DNA of 64,000 nucleotides, taken from Agrostemma githago (lineage: Eukaryota; Streptophyta; Magnoliopsida; Caryophyllales; Caryophyllaceae). Under the pieces are notes generated by a model that worked only from the letters and a program-made list of their open reading frames with translations, searched no databases and had not been told where the DNA came from. The stretch lies in NCBI GenBank assembly GCA_958450325.1, contig OY288253.1, positions 61,504,266-61,568,265 on the forward strand. The letters run 5' to 3'. The position numbers were made by a program, and so were the translations under genes. Shown in pieces: positions 41,537-53,452 of the stretch (within the stretch, counting starts at the first letter, position 1; every line of letters begins with the position of its first letter).

Positions 41537-41888
41537 GATTTTAGCTACTGACATCTGTCGCAAATAACAGACGTGCGACCGTCAGCAGTCGCTAAGCGAC
41601 AGTGGCTACAGTTAGTCGCTGAATAGCGACTGATTTCAGTCGCTAAGAAAGCGCGCGACTGAAATCAGTCGCTAAATTTAGCGACTGAAATCAGTCGCTA
41701 ACCGAAGCTTTTAGCGACTGATATCAGTCGCTAAAGGCGGCATTAGCGACTGATTTAGCGACTGATATCAGTCGCTAAAACTTCATTTAGCGACTGATTT
41801 CAGTCGCTAAATAGTGCGACGTGGCATCATTTAGCGACTGATATCAGTCGCTAAATATAAAACTTAGCTACTGATATCAGTCGCTACC
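41537..41888. repeat. Left subterminal repeats (GCGACTGATATCAGTCGC)
   Basis: At least nine GCGACTGA and eight inverted TCAGTCGC motifs are arranged as palindromes with ATAT, AAAT or TTTC centres. In En/Spm elements such repeats bind the TNPA protein and bring the ends together. Confidence 0.92.
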
Positions 41889-42139
41889 GTGCCAGAAATA
41901 GGCCGGTTCAATCTATTATTTTTCTAGCCAAAATCTGCACAATAAAACAAGGCAACAACCACAATACATCCCAAACATCATTCCAAACGTTATTCCAAAC
42001 GTTATGCAAGCTTCATACTCCAAAATTGTCAACCAAGTACGCAAACGTCGTGAATACATACACTACATTAAAAGTGTTGTTACAAACAGTTTTTTCAACA
42101 AGCATTACTCCCACTACAAATTGTTTTCAATAAATCAAC

Positions 42140-43754
42140 TCAGCCAACAGGAAAACTGGCGGACGCACCACTATTACCGCCGAAGGGGTCTCTAGGATCC
42201 GGGAATCGGGGAGTGGGGCCGGAGTTGCAGTTATATTGCTGCGTGTTTCTAAGAAGCCGAATCTCTTCCAGAATTTGCAGGTTAATGGACTCCTGCGTCT
42301 TCAACCTCTCATTCTGCTCCTTCATCTGCTCGGCCATAGCTGCCCGTTCCGCCCTCTCCTCTTGAATTTGAGCCCTCATCTCAGCCATCTCGGATGGCAC
42401 ACACTCGGTCGTCGTAGAATGGGCCCCCCGAACATTGGGTGGTGTCCAGTACAGGGAATGAGCGTTCCCCGTACCGTACACCGCTCCCTTGCGGTATCCC
42501 TCGGCGACTCTAAACCAAATTGTGCTCGGGTCCACACCTTCATTTTCGGGCGCTCTAGTGGCCGCCAAATACGATCTCTGAAAGAAATAGAAGTCATGAT
42601 TAGGTTGATTGTTTGAAGGAAAAAAGTAACAAAGTATTGTGTTTGAAACTTACCCAAGTCTCCAAATCCTTCTTCGTGGCGAATGATCGACCGGTCTCAT
42701 CGTCCCCCTTACTCTTCGATTCGAGAAATAGCTGAACAGGAGGAGGGAATTCTCCGGTTTTCTTCTTCGCCTGTTGACAGTACATGTAGATTATTCATTT
42801 ATTTTTATAATGAAAACATTAAATAAGAATCCAATATAATAATCAAAGGAGACGAAAATACTAACGTTCATGGCCCGCTGGTGCATCGACTGCGACCCAC
42901 CGTAGTGGGTGCGCTCCGCCTCTGCCTCGGGATCCCCTCCCCGCCTCTTGTTCTTCTTAGCCTGGACGGATCTCTTCGGGAACTTCGGGTCGGCTCGCGC
43001 TGTTTGGAACTGTTGGATCGCGTCACCTACAATTTATACACTTTGATATCAATAAATGTTTTGAATATATATACGACTTTCTGTTCAGGTACTAATACCA
43101 ATTTAGTAATCGAACCTCTAAGTTTTTGCTGTAACTTTCCATCGCTTGCCAGCTTATACATCATGTCTTTGTATCTTACAGTTGCGACATCCATGTATCT
43201 GTCTCGAACAGCCACCTCGAGACCATCGTTGTAGAAGTGTTTTATCTGCAAGATAGTTTGTTGTCGTTGTATAAGTAATCTGTAAACAGTAACAGATAAT
43301 TAATAAAAATCAGAAATTGGTGTACCTTGAAGTTGGCAAACCACTTCTCCCGTTGCCACAGAGGCAACTTAGTCCAGCTCGTGCAGTAAGTAGTCAAATC
43401 TTCCATGAAACTGTCCTTGACACCTGTCACCGTCGCACGAGTACGAAACCTACATGTAGGTATACACCAAAGAGTGAAATAAGATGATGTCTCACAAAAA
43501 AAAAGAAATACAATGTCTCACCATGTGCCCTCGGGGCCAATGATTAGGCGCCCGTCGTGTGTGTATTGCAGCCCTTCATCCTGGTGTGGCTGCGGTTGTT
43601 CTTGTTCCTCATTGCCATGCACCTCCTCGTCCTCCACTTCCTCTTGCCTGTTTTCTTCTTCGCCTTGCTGCTGCACCCGATCCCTGCTCCTGCTGCTGCC
43701 GCTGCTCGAACTTCCAAACCGCAACCTGCTGGCCAACGTCATATCTGCAGACAT
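42140..43754 (-). CDS. CACTA TNPA-like / Transposase_24 protein, about six exons
   Basis: Coding blocks read down from 43754: an acidic Q/E-rich N-terminus ending GPEGTW (43754-43520), RTRATVTGVKDSFMEDL...WQREKWFANFK (43447-43326), IKHFYNDGLEVAVRDRYMDVATVRYKDM (43250-43118), a basic RSVQAKKNKRRGG...THYGGSQSMHQRA block (43025-42868), FPPPVQLFLESKSKGDDETGRSF (42778-42660), and a last exon with DPSTIWFRVAEGY, a coiled coil (MAEMRAQIQEERAERAAMAEQ) and a C-terminus ending FPVG (42590-42140). The W-rich core and the YGGSQSM...LF..S pattern are those of the plant Ptta/En/Spm Transposase_24 family, which helps the catalytic protein bind the ends. Exon borders are approximate; no stop is seen inside the blocks. 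Confidence 0.82.
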
Positions 43755-43867
43755 GTAATAGTTGAAAGTTAGGAACTGACATCATAATATTGAAATACAC
43801 TCGAAAAAAAATCAAGGTTTGCAGATTACTATGTACACATAATATAACTTACTGAAACTATACACTA

Positions 43868-46800
43868 CTAAAAATCATCGTCACTGTCGTTGTCATCTTC
43901 AACTTGCCTACTCGAACCGACGACATCCTCTTCCTCGACGTCATCTTCGTCCTCCTCGTCATTGACCTCTAAATTAGTGGTGTCATCCTCCTCCTCGACC
44001 ATATCACTAGAAGCACCTTCCTCCTCCTCACTGCCTTCATCGTCTTCAAAATCTTCCCCCACATCCACCTCATTATTGTCATCGTCATCATTTGCAAAAA
44101 GATTCTCATCAACTGGAGACAATGTTGTACCACTAGAAATGACGTCCTCTTGGAAGAGGTCAGAGTCATAGTGCCCCCGTGGCTTAGTTTTGAACACCGC
44201 CCACCATTGGTTTACAGTTCTGTCGTTCTTTGTGGTTGGGTAAGGCGCAAAGTACACTTGGTGTGCTTGATGTGCAAGTATAAACGGATCGTACTTGGAG
44301 TATTTTTTGGTATGATTAACTTCAACTAGTTTGTACCTTTCATGTACTCTAGTACCTTGCACAGAGTTGTCCTTCCATTCGCATTTAAATACCACAGCTC
44401 TATACCCACGATCATTTCCAACATAACACAACTCGAAGATGTCCTCCAATAGACCGTAGTAATCTTCACCCTCAAGTGACGACACACTCACACCGAAATT
44501 ACATCTACTCCTACTGCTACCATGGGCAAATGTATGAAAATTGTAACCATTGACCGAATACCGGTTCCAAGTTCTAACATTCCATAAAGGACCTAATGCT
44601 AGACTCCTAACCAAATCATCCTGAATATTCTCAGAAATTGCATGCTCCTTAAGCCATTTAGGAAACTGTTCCTCATGCTTATTCCAAATGTCATCAGCAT
44701 TTAAATGTGGATTAGCAGCTACAAATTCTGTTACAAATTTTTTCTCGTACGGCTCCAAAACTTCACAATTTGATAGCAAGTACAGGTGAGCACGATTGTA
44801 CTCCTTCTCATCTAATGTCCTCCACTCGCCAGCTGATGACGATCCCTCACCTTCCTTACTTTGAAAAAAGTCTGGTATGTTGGGGTCAATCGTCGTCTCT
44901 GGTGTTTCTAGGTTTAGATTCTTGGTTTTGGTGTTCACTTCTTTCTCGAAATACAGAGAACAGAAGTTGGTTATCTCCTCTGTTAAGTAAGCATTACATA
45001 TGGAGCCCTCAACCCTCGCCTTGTTACCAATTTTTTTCTTCAAATGGTTGAGAAATCTATGACAATCATCAAGCAATTATGTTATTATCAAATTACAGTG
45101 TCTAACGTTAGTTAGTGGATAAAATAAGTAAGTAGTTGAAAGTTCTCACCTCTCAAACGGGTACATCCATCTAAACTGTACCGGTCCTCCCACTTTAGCT
45201 TCGTAGGGCAAGTGGACCGGTAGATGCTCCATTGAGTTAAAGAAGGAGGGTGGGAAGATCATCTCAAGTTTGCATATTATCTGAGGAATTTGATCCTCCA
45301 AACGAGTCATGTCGTCATTTGTAACTGTCGACGAACACAAATCTCGAAAAAACTGAGATATCTCAGTGATAGGATTCCAAACACTTTCCGGCAGCATGTG
45401 CTTCAACGCCACAGGTAGTAACCGCTCCATGAACACGTGGCAGTCGTGACTCTTCAAGCCTTGGAGCTTCAGGTTCTTAATGTCCACACACCGACTAAAA
45501 TCGGATGCATACCCATCAGGGAACTTCAGTTTCCCTACCCACTCTAACACGGCCTTTCTCTGAGCCTTATCAAGACTAAACAAGGCCCTAGGCTTGGACC
45601 CATCCCGCTTGATATGTAGTTTCGGACTGTCACAAATTTTTTTCAAATCTTTTCGGGATCCTACGGTGTCACATGTCTTACCCTCTACATCCATGACGGT
45701 GTGAATCAGTTGCTCAAAGAAATTCTTCTCAATATGCATCACGTCCAGATTATGTCGGAGTAATAAAGTACTCCAATATGGAAGGTCGAAGAAGATGCTT
45801 CTTTTAAACCAACCATTTTTCAATTTCTTAAGATCTTTGAACTCTTGATCGGTCCCGTCAACAGTAGATGGGAACTCTGAAATCACCTCCCAAATCTCAT
45901 CACCTTGGAGACAAATCGGTGCCTCATCTAGCACCACCTCACCCTTCTTGAAAGCTCTCTTATTCTTCCTGTACATGTGACCCTCGGGTAGAAACTGTCT
46001 ATGACAGTTAAACCAACTAATTTTGCTTGAATTACGTAGGTAGAATGCTTTACTTTCACTCATGCAACAAGGACAAGCTTTTTGGCCCGCCGTAGACCAA
46101 CCGCTCAACATACCATACGCAGGAAAATCATTTATAGTCCACAAAAGCGATGCTCTAAGCTGAAAATTTTGTTTCAACGACACATCATATGTCTCCACCC
46201 CTACTTCCCACAAGTGTTTCAATTCCTCTATCACTGGTTGTAAGTAAACATCCAAGTGATTTTTGGGATTTTTTGGGCCGGGAACAATGAGAGAAAGGAA
46301 GATGAACGGTGGTTTCAGACAAAGCCATGGGGGTAAGTTGTACGGTATGACCATGACAGGCCAGCATGAGTATGACTTACCGAACTGACCGAAAGGGGCG
46401 AAACCATCGGTACACAGCCCAAGTCTGACATTACGGGGTTCCTCAGCAAATTCAGGGTAAATCCTATCAAACCGTTTCCACTCCTCCCCGTCACTAGGAT
46501 GACACATCTTCCCCTCTACACGAGTTTCTTCTTGATGCCACCTCATTTGTTCGGCAATGGTTTTGGTTGCGTATAATTTTTGAAGTCTAGGGGCGATGGG
46601 AAAGTAGGTAAGTCGACTAAGTGATATAGGTTTTTTATGCCTCGCTACACTATTTCCCTTCTTACCCCTCAAAACAATATTTCCATCTACAGTTTTGTAT
46701 CTACCCTTCCCACATACCTTACATTCCTCAAGCATGGCATCGTCCTTCCAAAAAAGCATACATCCATCGGGACAAGCATCGATCTTTTGATGCGGAAGTT

Positions 46801-47434
46801 CAAGACCTTTAACTATTATTTTGGTGTTGTAGAATGTTTTGGTCATAATGTTGTCTTTTGGGATGAGTTTCTCAATCAACGCAGCGATTCCGTCTACGCA
46901 CCCAAAAGGTAGGTTATACTCACATTTAAGGGTCACTACCATAGACGCGACTTCTAACAATGTCACATCACACCCTCCATATAATGGCTTCTCCGCAGCC
47001 TCTAACATATCAAAAAAAGCTTTCGATCGTGGGTTTGGCTCTTGTGGGGTTGGTTGGTCATCGTCGTTAGTGCACATGCTCTCATCATTAAACAAATTGC
47101 ACTCAACCACATCAACAATCATTCCTCTCACCCCGCCCTCATTCTGATCCACCTTAGATTCCTCAAAATCAGACTTCTCACCATGACAAATCCAATAATA
47201 ATAATTTGGGCTAAACCCATCTGAGATAATATGTTCTTTAATCAAAATACTATCCAAGAATTTGATGTTCTTACATTTCACACAAGGACACCTAAATCTA
47301 CCATCTAACGCGTATTCGGGATGGGTTTCAGCGAACTCAAGAAAGCGATTAACACCATCTAAAAATTCCTTTGTGGGACGTCGTTTCTTATCGAATCTTT
47401 CCCCATACATCCATTTTCGTTCCTGTCTCTTCAT
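43868..47434 (-). CDS. CACTA transposase (TNP2-like), 2 exons, 1157 aa
   Basis: Exon 1 is 47434-45150 and exon 2 is 45056-43868, joined by a GT-AG intron that keeps FER|FLN in frame; total 3474 bases. The start is the ATG before KRQERKWMYGER, the usual N-terminus of this family. Order: Transpos_assoc domain with CPCVKCKN (zinc-binding); the catalytic domain with LCTDGFAPFGQ and WTINDFPAYGMLSGW (candidate acidic residues) followed by ACPCC; NLDVMHIEKNFFEQLIHTVMD; the DUF4218 region (GLKSHDCHVFMERLLPVAL, MEHLPVHLPYEAK, VQFRWMYPFER); then a DUF4216-like C-terminus (FGVSVSSLEGEDYYG, VFKCEW) and a very acidic tail. It would cut and rejoin the element's ends. The frame is full length, with no stops. 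Confidence 0.93.
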
Positions 47435-48004
47435 TTTTTTATCTAAAAAATTTAAGACAATAACCACATACAAATTATTTTCTCTAAAGTAATTTACTAA
47501 TATATATACACTAGTCAAATATTATGTAAAATTCTCAATTCACCTAAACATAGTACTATTTCCACCCAATTCGTCCATAATTACATCACCAAATCGGCAT
47601 AATTGTATTTTATTTCCAAATTCCTAACACATCAAAACAACCCAATTCAATCAACTACTTAACCGCAAACCCTAATTTTATACTAACAATCTACCTAATT
47701 CAAATTGGGGAACCTATTGGGCGATTTAAATCCTAACTACACTAAATATTCCAACAACTAAGAAACTATCCAACCCAATAACTAATTTATTTAAATCGAT
47801 AAAAACAGAAATTAACAAATAATTGAAACCAAATAAAGATAGATAAACATACCTTAAGGAAAATGAGAAAATTGAAGAAGGAATGAAGAGGAAAGGAAGG
47901 AGGGACGTGTGTTAGAGAGAGGGGGGAGGGTTTTAGAGAGAGAGACCGAAATGAGGGAATGTTTCGGGGGAGGGGGGGTGTTCGTTTATTTAAAAAAAAT
48001 TAAC

Positions 48005-48250
48005 AAGTTTAGCGACCGAAATCGGTCGCGCGCCACTCTCATTAGCGACCGATTTCAGTCGCTAATTCTGTCGCCATTTCATTAATTTAGCGACCGAAAT
48101 CGGTCGCGCGCCGATTTTTTAGCGACTGATTTCGGTCGCTAAAGTTAATTAATTTTTTAAAAATTCTGTCTCCTCGTCCAGCTACTAATATCGGTCGCAG
48201 TATGAACTTTCAGTCGCTAAATTAGCCACTGAATTTATCAGTCGCTAGTG
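48005..48250. repeat. Right subterminal repeats (GCGACCGAAATCGGTCGC)
   Basis: Palindromes of the form AGCGACCGAAATCGGTCGCG lie near 48010, 48037, 48091 and 48121, with some GCGACTGA/TCAGTCGC units. Compared with the left array, most units keep CG where the left array has TG or CA. Confidence 0.9.
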
Positions 48251-49306
48251 ATTAGTAGCTACATGCAGTATTTCTTGTAGTGAGCTGAGTTTTGACCGTC
48301 TTGAGAGGTAAGAACGTTTTACCCTTTTTACTTTAAAGTAAAGAGCATGCTCGCAAACTATATTTTCATAACGGTTTTGTAAATTATTTTGTTAATGGTG
48401 AATTTGTATAATACTCGTAATGTTTGGATATTGAACTTTGTGACACGAGTCACCGTTGGTACTGTTTTGGTAAACTTTTGGTAACTTATAACAGATTCTG
48501 GAAGCTCTGTTGGTCTAGATGGTTTTAAGGTGCGTCTAAGACGTTCCTGGGACTTTGTCCCGAAACTATTTTGAGTGGGGATTGTCCGACCCTCACTTGC
48601 TAGGGAGGTAGACTTTTTCCTTTGACAGCATCATCCTACTGATTGTCCAAATGTGAGAGGTGCGCACTATTATGAGTCTAACTAAGCACGAGTGGTTACC
48701 TCTAGACCGTGCAAGGGTAGGAACTTGGCACGCATACAGGTGGTGAAAAATATATTTTTTGGTTGGTTTGGTTTTGACTACTCTTTTTATAGTCTGGTAT
48801 TCTGGTATTTAAACGGTGATTTTTAACTCTGATTTCAGTCAACTATAAATTATATCCTTATTATTATTTCACGATTTTATTATATTACACTTTTACTCAG
48901 CTTTGCTGACGTTCTTTTGTTTTGGGTCGTTCTCACACTGGAACCTGTATCTACTCGTGATTTTGGGTACAGTTGATAGGTACACTTGATATAATGCATG
49001 GGTGCATTCTGGTATTGGGTTTTGCTGAGCGAGGAAGGACATTTATTATTTAACTTTGGCTTCAAACTATTTATATTATTATTGGATTTATTGGTTCGAG
49101 GTTCTTTTTAAACCGTTTTGGATTTTGTAAGACAAGACTTCCGCTGCAACGTTTTCATTTAAGTAGCTATCAAATTTCTAGTTTGTTTTATTTATTATCT
49201 TTTCTTTTGTCTTGCACTTGGCTCTGTAAGCTAAGTGTGGAGTAAGGACTTTGAGTTTTCCCTTTTTGGTTCGTTATTTTGGTTGCGAAAATTTAGGGCT
49301 ATTACA

Positions 49307-49984
49307 AGTAATGCTTCGATTGGCCTGTCGATGATCTTCTTGACTTCCCTCCCAAAGATCATAAGAGCGGTATAAGTTGTTTCATCTGCTATTGAAATGA
49401 TTACTCTGTACCTATGTTGTGGGTATTAACAAATTTATCATGGTGTTTAGTATTACTCCGTATTAAATAGGTTTAACATCTCGTATATAGGTTTTTAGTT
49501 ATGGGTTTTTTGTTACCTTTATTTGGGATAGGCTATTAACTCATTATATTGGCAACACTTTCCGTCCTCATCGATTTCAGCTGGACATGATGTGCAAGAT
49601 TGATGTTGCCTTTATCCACAAATATTCATACATATCGAGTTGATAATCTACAACTAAACAAAGCATGAATAAACTAAGTCATTATAGATCAATGACACAC
49701 GTGACAATCAATGGGTAGAAAGGAACTTATGTAAACTTGAGTTATCATGCTACGATAAAAAAAAATGTTATATCCATGTCATCTTATAAGAACACTGTTT
49801 TTTTTTTTATTAATTAGATTCAAAACCTGAAAGACAATCCATAAAATATTTTATTGGTTAAGGGTTTGTAAAAAATTTCTTGTAAACGACATTTTTAGTT
49901 TTCATTGCCTTCATGTTCTTCATGTTCAACACCGGTGTCAGGGATGCTTATCTTTACTCTTTTTCTAGTGGTTGAGTAATCTGT
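49307..49984. other. Flank between the chromovirus and the EFR3-like fragment
   Basis: No gene is recognised. A short frame near 49318-49352 (WPVDDLLDFPPK) resembles coding sequence, but it is too short to name. AGTAA at 49307-49311 would be the chromovirus target duplication; the partner is lost with the 5' end. Confidence 0.4.
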
Positions 49985-50385
49985 TTATCTTCTTGGTGCG
50001 GTTAGTGATATTATGAGGCATCTACGTAACAGTATACATTGTTTGATTGATGACTCGAACCTTGTTCCTGATATAATTAAATTTAATAGGAGGTTCCAAG
50101 AATTAGTGGATGAGTGCCTTGTGCAATTGGAAGAAAAGGTATAGCCTCTTGCAATTGTCATTGTAACATTGATCTAGCTAATGAATTATTACCCTGTGTA
50201 TCCTAATTGTTGTCGTTGAACAGGTTGGAGATGGAAGTCCTATTCTTGACATTATGGATGTCATGCTTGAAAATGTATTTAGTACTACAGTTGTAGCTCG
50301 GACAACAATTGCAGTTGTCTTTCGAACTCTGCACAAATTGTAGCTTCATTATCAAATATTTCATATCAAAACGGTAATGCAAAAA
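49985..50385 (+). pseudogene. EFR3 / SEMI-ROLLED LEAF2-like gene fragment
   Basis: Exon A (about 49985-50138) reads GAVSDIMRHLRNSIHC, then NRRFQELVDECLVQLEEK. A GT-AG intron (50139-50223) follows, then exon B (50224-50385) with VGDGSPILDIMDVMLENVF, VVARTTIAVVFRT and, after a frameshift, AQIVASLSNISYQNG. From memory this matches the ARM-repeat region of plant EFR3 homologues (proteins that anchor PI4-kinase at the plasma membrane), where MRHLRKSIH...D..N...VDECLVQL..KVGDAGPILD.MAVMLEN...ARTTI.AVYRTAQIVAS is conserved. Only about 130 residues remain, with splice sites intact but a frameshift near 50330, so it is a pseudogene piece, perhaps transposon-captured. Confidence 0.65.
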
Positions 50386-50705
50386 TGGAGTTTGCAATCA
50401 GCAATAGCAATCATCAACTCAATAAATTAGCAATCAAACTAATACTCACTCAAAATGATCATCTACCGAGTTAAGTTGTGTGGCGACGGGAATCAGATCC
50501 GCTTGCATGATGCGGTTGGTGACGGAAATCAGGTCGCTTTAGTTGTACACTTGGGTGGTATATATTGACGTTTATGTATAATTTTTTTATCCATTATTAT
50601 AGATGTATAACTATGGATTCCTTCTTAATTCCTTCTTAATTGATTGTCTCTTTTTTTTTAATTAAAAATTTGATTGTTTTTGTTTTCAAACAAACTAGGT
50701 TTGCC

Positions 50706-50723
50706 CCGTGCAAAATTGCACGG
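50706..50723 (-). other. Helitron 3' hairpin
   Basis: The stem CCGTGC/GCACGG with a six-base loop lies about eight bases before the CTAG terminus on the minus strand. Equivalent hairpins are at 37050-37070 and 63739-63755. Confidence 0.85.
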
Positions 50724-51856
50724 ATGTGTTTTAATATTTTCGATCATAAAATGAATCAATATTAACATTTAACATCGTACTTCCTTCCATTCACAGATGT
50801 ATTTGTAAAATTTAATTAAGGTATAAGATTTGAAAATTGATTTTAGGTATATTTTAGGTATACAATATTCACCTCCTATTCCTCATTTTCTTTCACTTTC
50901 TTTAATATATGCGAGATATATATTACTGAATGAGAAAAAAATGAGGAATAGGAGGGTGTATCAATTTACCCTTAGATTTATGTTGGTTAAGATTTTGTTA
51001 TGAAAAAATGTTTACGGAATATACGATAACACAATATACGATGTTGTGTTAAATGTACTTCCCACATCCCTTATTCCATTTAAACCGGAGATTCATCGAA
51101 AAGAAAGACAGAATTCCAGACCACTCATCGGAGGAACTGTCATCAGAAGCACCCCATTCCCCATCCCTTTCATTGACCTACAAAGATTGAAATTCGACCA
51201 AAATATCAAATACTTCATCTAGATTTATTTTATCTTTTCATTGACATTCAACACAATTTTTTTTGTAATGAATATAAAATGATAAATTTAAAAAATATTG
51301 AGGGTAGAATGGTAAGTGTGTAAATAGGAAAAAATAAAAGTGTAAAACATTGTAAATAGTCAGGGTAGTATGGTAAAAAAATTACGGATCAAAATGGAAA
51401 GAATTGAAATGGGAAGATTAAAAAAAGTGAATAACTTATTGAGAGACCACTCTTCAGTATCACTTTAGGTTCTATTCGTACATTTAAGAAGCGTACCCTC
51501 TTTGTATTTGTATACTCTTTTATGTTAATCATACCTACTTCTATTGGGTTTGGTACCACTGTTACCTTCATTTGTACTTAGTCTCTCAGTAAAGTTAATG
51601 AGAGACCGTCTCTCAGGAGACCTACTCAAAGAAAAATGGGAAAATATAAAAAAATGGAGGAAGTACAAAAATTGAAATTACTTCATTTTTGTCACACATG
51701 ATCAACGAATCAATCATCACGATACATAAATTATGAAATGAAAAACCGACAATCGAACATCTACGATCTACCACGTTCTTAAGAAGCACAATCAATAGTC
51801 CATGCCAAAGAGTCTTATTAAGTCTCTAGTTAACAAAAAATAAACTTTAGAAGTTT

Positions 51857-52093
51857 TCAAAATAAAATAAAATAATACGACATCGGAAAGTGAAGTTTTT
51901 CACTGATTTCTCCAAGGTCGACAGTGATTTCCCTAGATGAGACGGGGAGCTCGATTCTCATGAACTTGTACAAAGCCTCGAGTTTATCCATGAATGACGC
52001 ATGTGGGGAGATCTTGTACCCGATTATTTTTCGTATAGTGTGAATTTGCTCCCACGCTTTCCCCCATTTATCAATTTCGGAAATACAAATCAT
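51857..52093 (-). pseudogene. Unidentified exon-like fragment (a)
   Basis: A 78-codon frame reads EIDKWGKAWEQIHTIRKIIGY and, further on, DKLEALYKFMRIELPVSSREI, with normal amino-acid composition and a helical look. I do not recognise the family. It is on the Helitron's coding strand and probably derives from the same gene as the piece at 52236-52371. Confidence 0.45.
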
Positions 52094-52235
52094 ATATTCG
52101 TTATAGGACGAAGACCTTTTGTAATTCTAAAAGATAGAAAAACCGAGGGAAAATCGTTTCATTCACCTCGGTTTATATATTCGTCACTTTATCCAACTGT
52201 TTTGTTGCACAGACCTCTCCACATGAATATTTCAT

Positions 52236-52371
52236 GAGCTCTTATAAATCTTCATGTAGCTATGCAAGTGAGAAATGATTGGGCGCCTATTACCCGCAAC
52301 AATAGCAAGAAGTGAATCATCCTCTTTGCAATTTTGCTCACTAATTTCTTTAACCTCATCAAGTAAAGCTG
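52236..52371 (-). pseudogene. Unidentified exon-like fragment (b)
   Basis: The minus strand reads ALLDEVKEISEQNCKED, AIVAGNRRPIISHLHSYMK, directly after a good 3' splice site (CATTACAG at 52372). The splice acceptor and compositional coding character suggest a captured exon. The family is not recognised. Confidence 0.45.
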
Positions 52372-52799
52372 TAATGAAAAGAAAGTCGAAACATAAGACA
52401 CAGGACTTGTAAATTTATTCGGACACTCCAGCGTCAAAAACTCAACATTTGACCTCAAAAAGAACCATTTTCTGACCACCTTATAGTACATTTCATTCTT
52501 TCATTCCTCACATGCCTAATCCAAAAATGATGTGGGCGGCATGGGGGGTTATATATATATAAAAGCATCTCGTCATATATAAGATGTGAGATTAGCTATC
52601 TAATAATAATATCATGTTTAGCTAAAAAGGAAAGAGTTCAAGTTGTGATGTTCTCTACTCAACCATATTCAGCTCTGAAATATCAGAGATCTGATCCCTA
52701 ACCTGAATAACATTCAAAGGATAATCAAAAATTTGATATTATATGGGTTGTGTTTGTGCAGCAAGAGATACCATGCATGAAGATCAAATAAGTCTTAAG

Positions 52800-53006
52800 T
52801 TAGGAAACTAATATTTCAATGTTAACAGGTGATGCAACGACCAAAATTACCTTTTGTGCATAAGCTCTTTGCATCTGTTGTTGCCTGAGCCTTGAAGTAG
52901 AAATTGTGGTGATCAAGTGACTTGTGATAGTTTTTAGAGTATATATCGGCTCAAACCTTGTTGAATCAGCTCGACATCTAGCCCACTCCTCAGGTTTCTG
53001 CTTCAA
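52800..53006 (-). pseudogene. Unidentified exon-like fragment (c)
   Basis: The frame contains KQKPEEWARCRADSTRFEPI, TLKTITSHLITTIS and RLRQQQMQRAYAQKV, which looks like genuine protein. No family is recognised. The strand is the same as the Helitron. Confidence 0.4.
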
Positions 53007-53323
53007 CCGACTAACCGAGTCAATAATTTTTTATAGTAAAAATATTATTATACTGTACCATATAAAAACATGTAAGTATCGTAATTATTGAATATAAAAC
53101 AATAATGCACTCTAACAGTTGATTCGTGAGTATAATTGTTTGAAGTGCACCAGAAGTGGTATTGAACTGAAATAGTTCCAAATTGTCAACATCAATTCCG
53201 AAATAGTTCTAAATTGACATAAATTCAACTGAAATTGCAGAATTGGAATTCAATGTAATATACAGAAACTGAAATTTTAACAAAGCAAACGATGGAAAAA
53301 TCAAATTAAAATCCCCGTCAATT

Positions 53324-53452
53324 TCATAGTCCATACCCTACCATCATAGTGTTCTGATTCTTAGCCGCCATTCCGTCAAACACTCTTTTGTCCTCACATA
53401 ACCTGCATTTTTTTGCATAAATATCGATAAGAACATTTGAGACTTGAATATC
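53324..53452 (-). pseudogene. PPR-protein fragment
   Basis: VSNVLIDIYAKKCRLCEDKRVFDGMAAKNQNTMMVGYG follows the plant PLS-type pentatricopeptide pattern VSNALIDMYAKCG...ARRVFDGM..KN...WN.MI.GYG, covering just over one repeat. One small insertion disturbs the YAKCG motif, and no neighbouring repeats remain. PPR proteins bind organelle RNA; this piece cannot do so. It lies inside the Helitron, in its orientation. Confidence 0.75.

Larger units (their letters stand above)
41508..48282 (-). mobile_element. CACTA (En/Spm) transposon, complete and possibly autonomous
   Basis: The 6775-bp element has CACTACAAGA at the left and its complement TCTTGTAGTG at the right. The 3-bp duplication AGC (41505-41507 and 48283-48285) is exact. 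Dense subterminal repeats lie at both ends. Two genes on the minus strand, a TNP2-type transposase and a TNPA/Transposase_24-type protein, appear unbroken. It sits in the LTR of a chromovirus. The splice-consistent reading frames and clean termini suggest recent activity. Confidence 0.95.
37880..49306 (+). mobile_element. 5'-truncated chromovirus (Tekay-like gypsy) with interrupted 3' LTR
   Basis: The 3' portion of a gypsy element: integrase, chromodomain-type C-terminus, polypurine tract (TTAAGGAGGGCAG at 39905-39917) and an LTR beginning TGTAACACCCCG (39920) and ending GGGCTATTACA (49306). Gag, protease and reverse transcriptase are missing. The TGTAACACCCC start is typical of Tekay/Del chromoviruses. 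The LTR contains a solo LTR and a CACTA transposon; without them it is about 2.2 kb. Confidence 0.88.
39920..49306 (+). repeat. 3' LTR of the chromovirus, split by two insertions
   Basis: It starts TGTAACACCCCG and ends TATTACA. The solo LTR (40924-41316) and the CACTA element (41508-48282) with their target duplications account for about 7.2 kb. A GAT microsatellite is at 40695-40723. Confidence 0.8.

Noticed and set aside
41537..41888. CRISPR-like array of palindromic repeats
   Set aside because: The repeats have no uniform spacers and belong to the CACTA subterminal region of a plant transposon.
43513..43815. Cysteine- and leucine-rich plus-strand frames
   Set aside because: They are shadows of the acidic Q/E-rich first exon of the CACTA accessory gene.
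43890..44171. Serine-rich plus-strand frame
   Set aside because: It is the complement of the acidic tail of the CACTA transposase.
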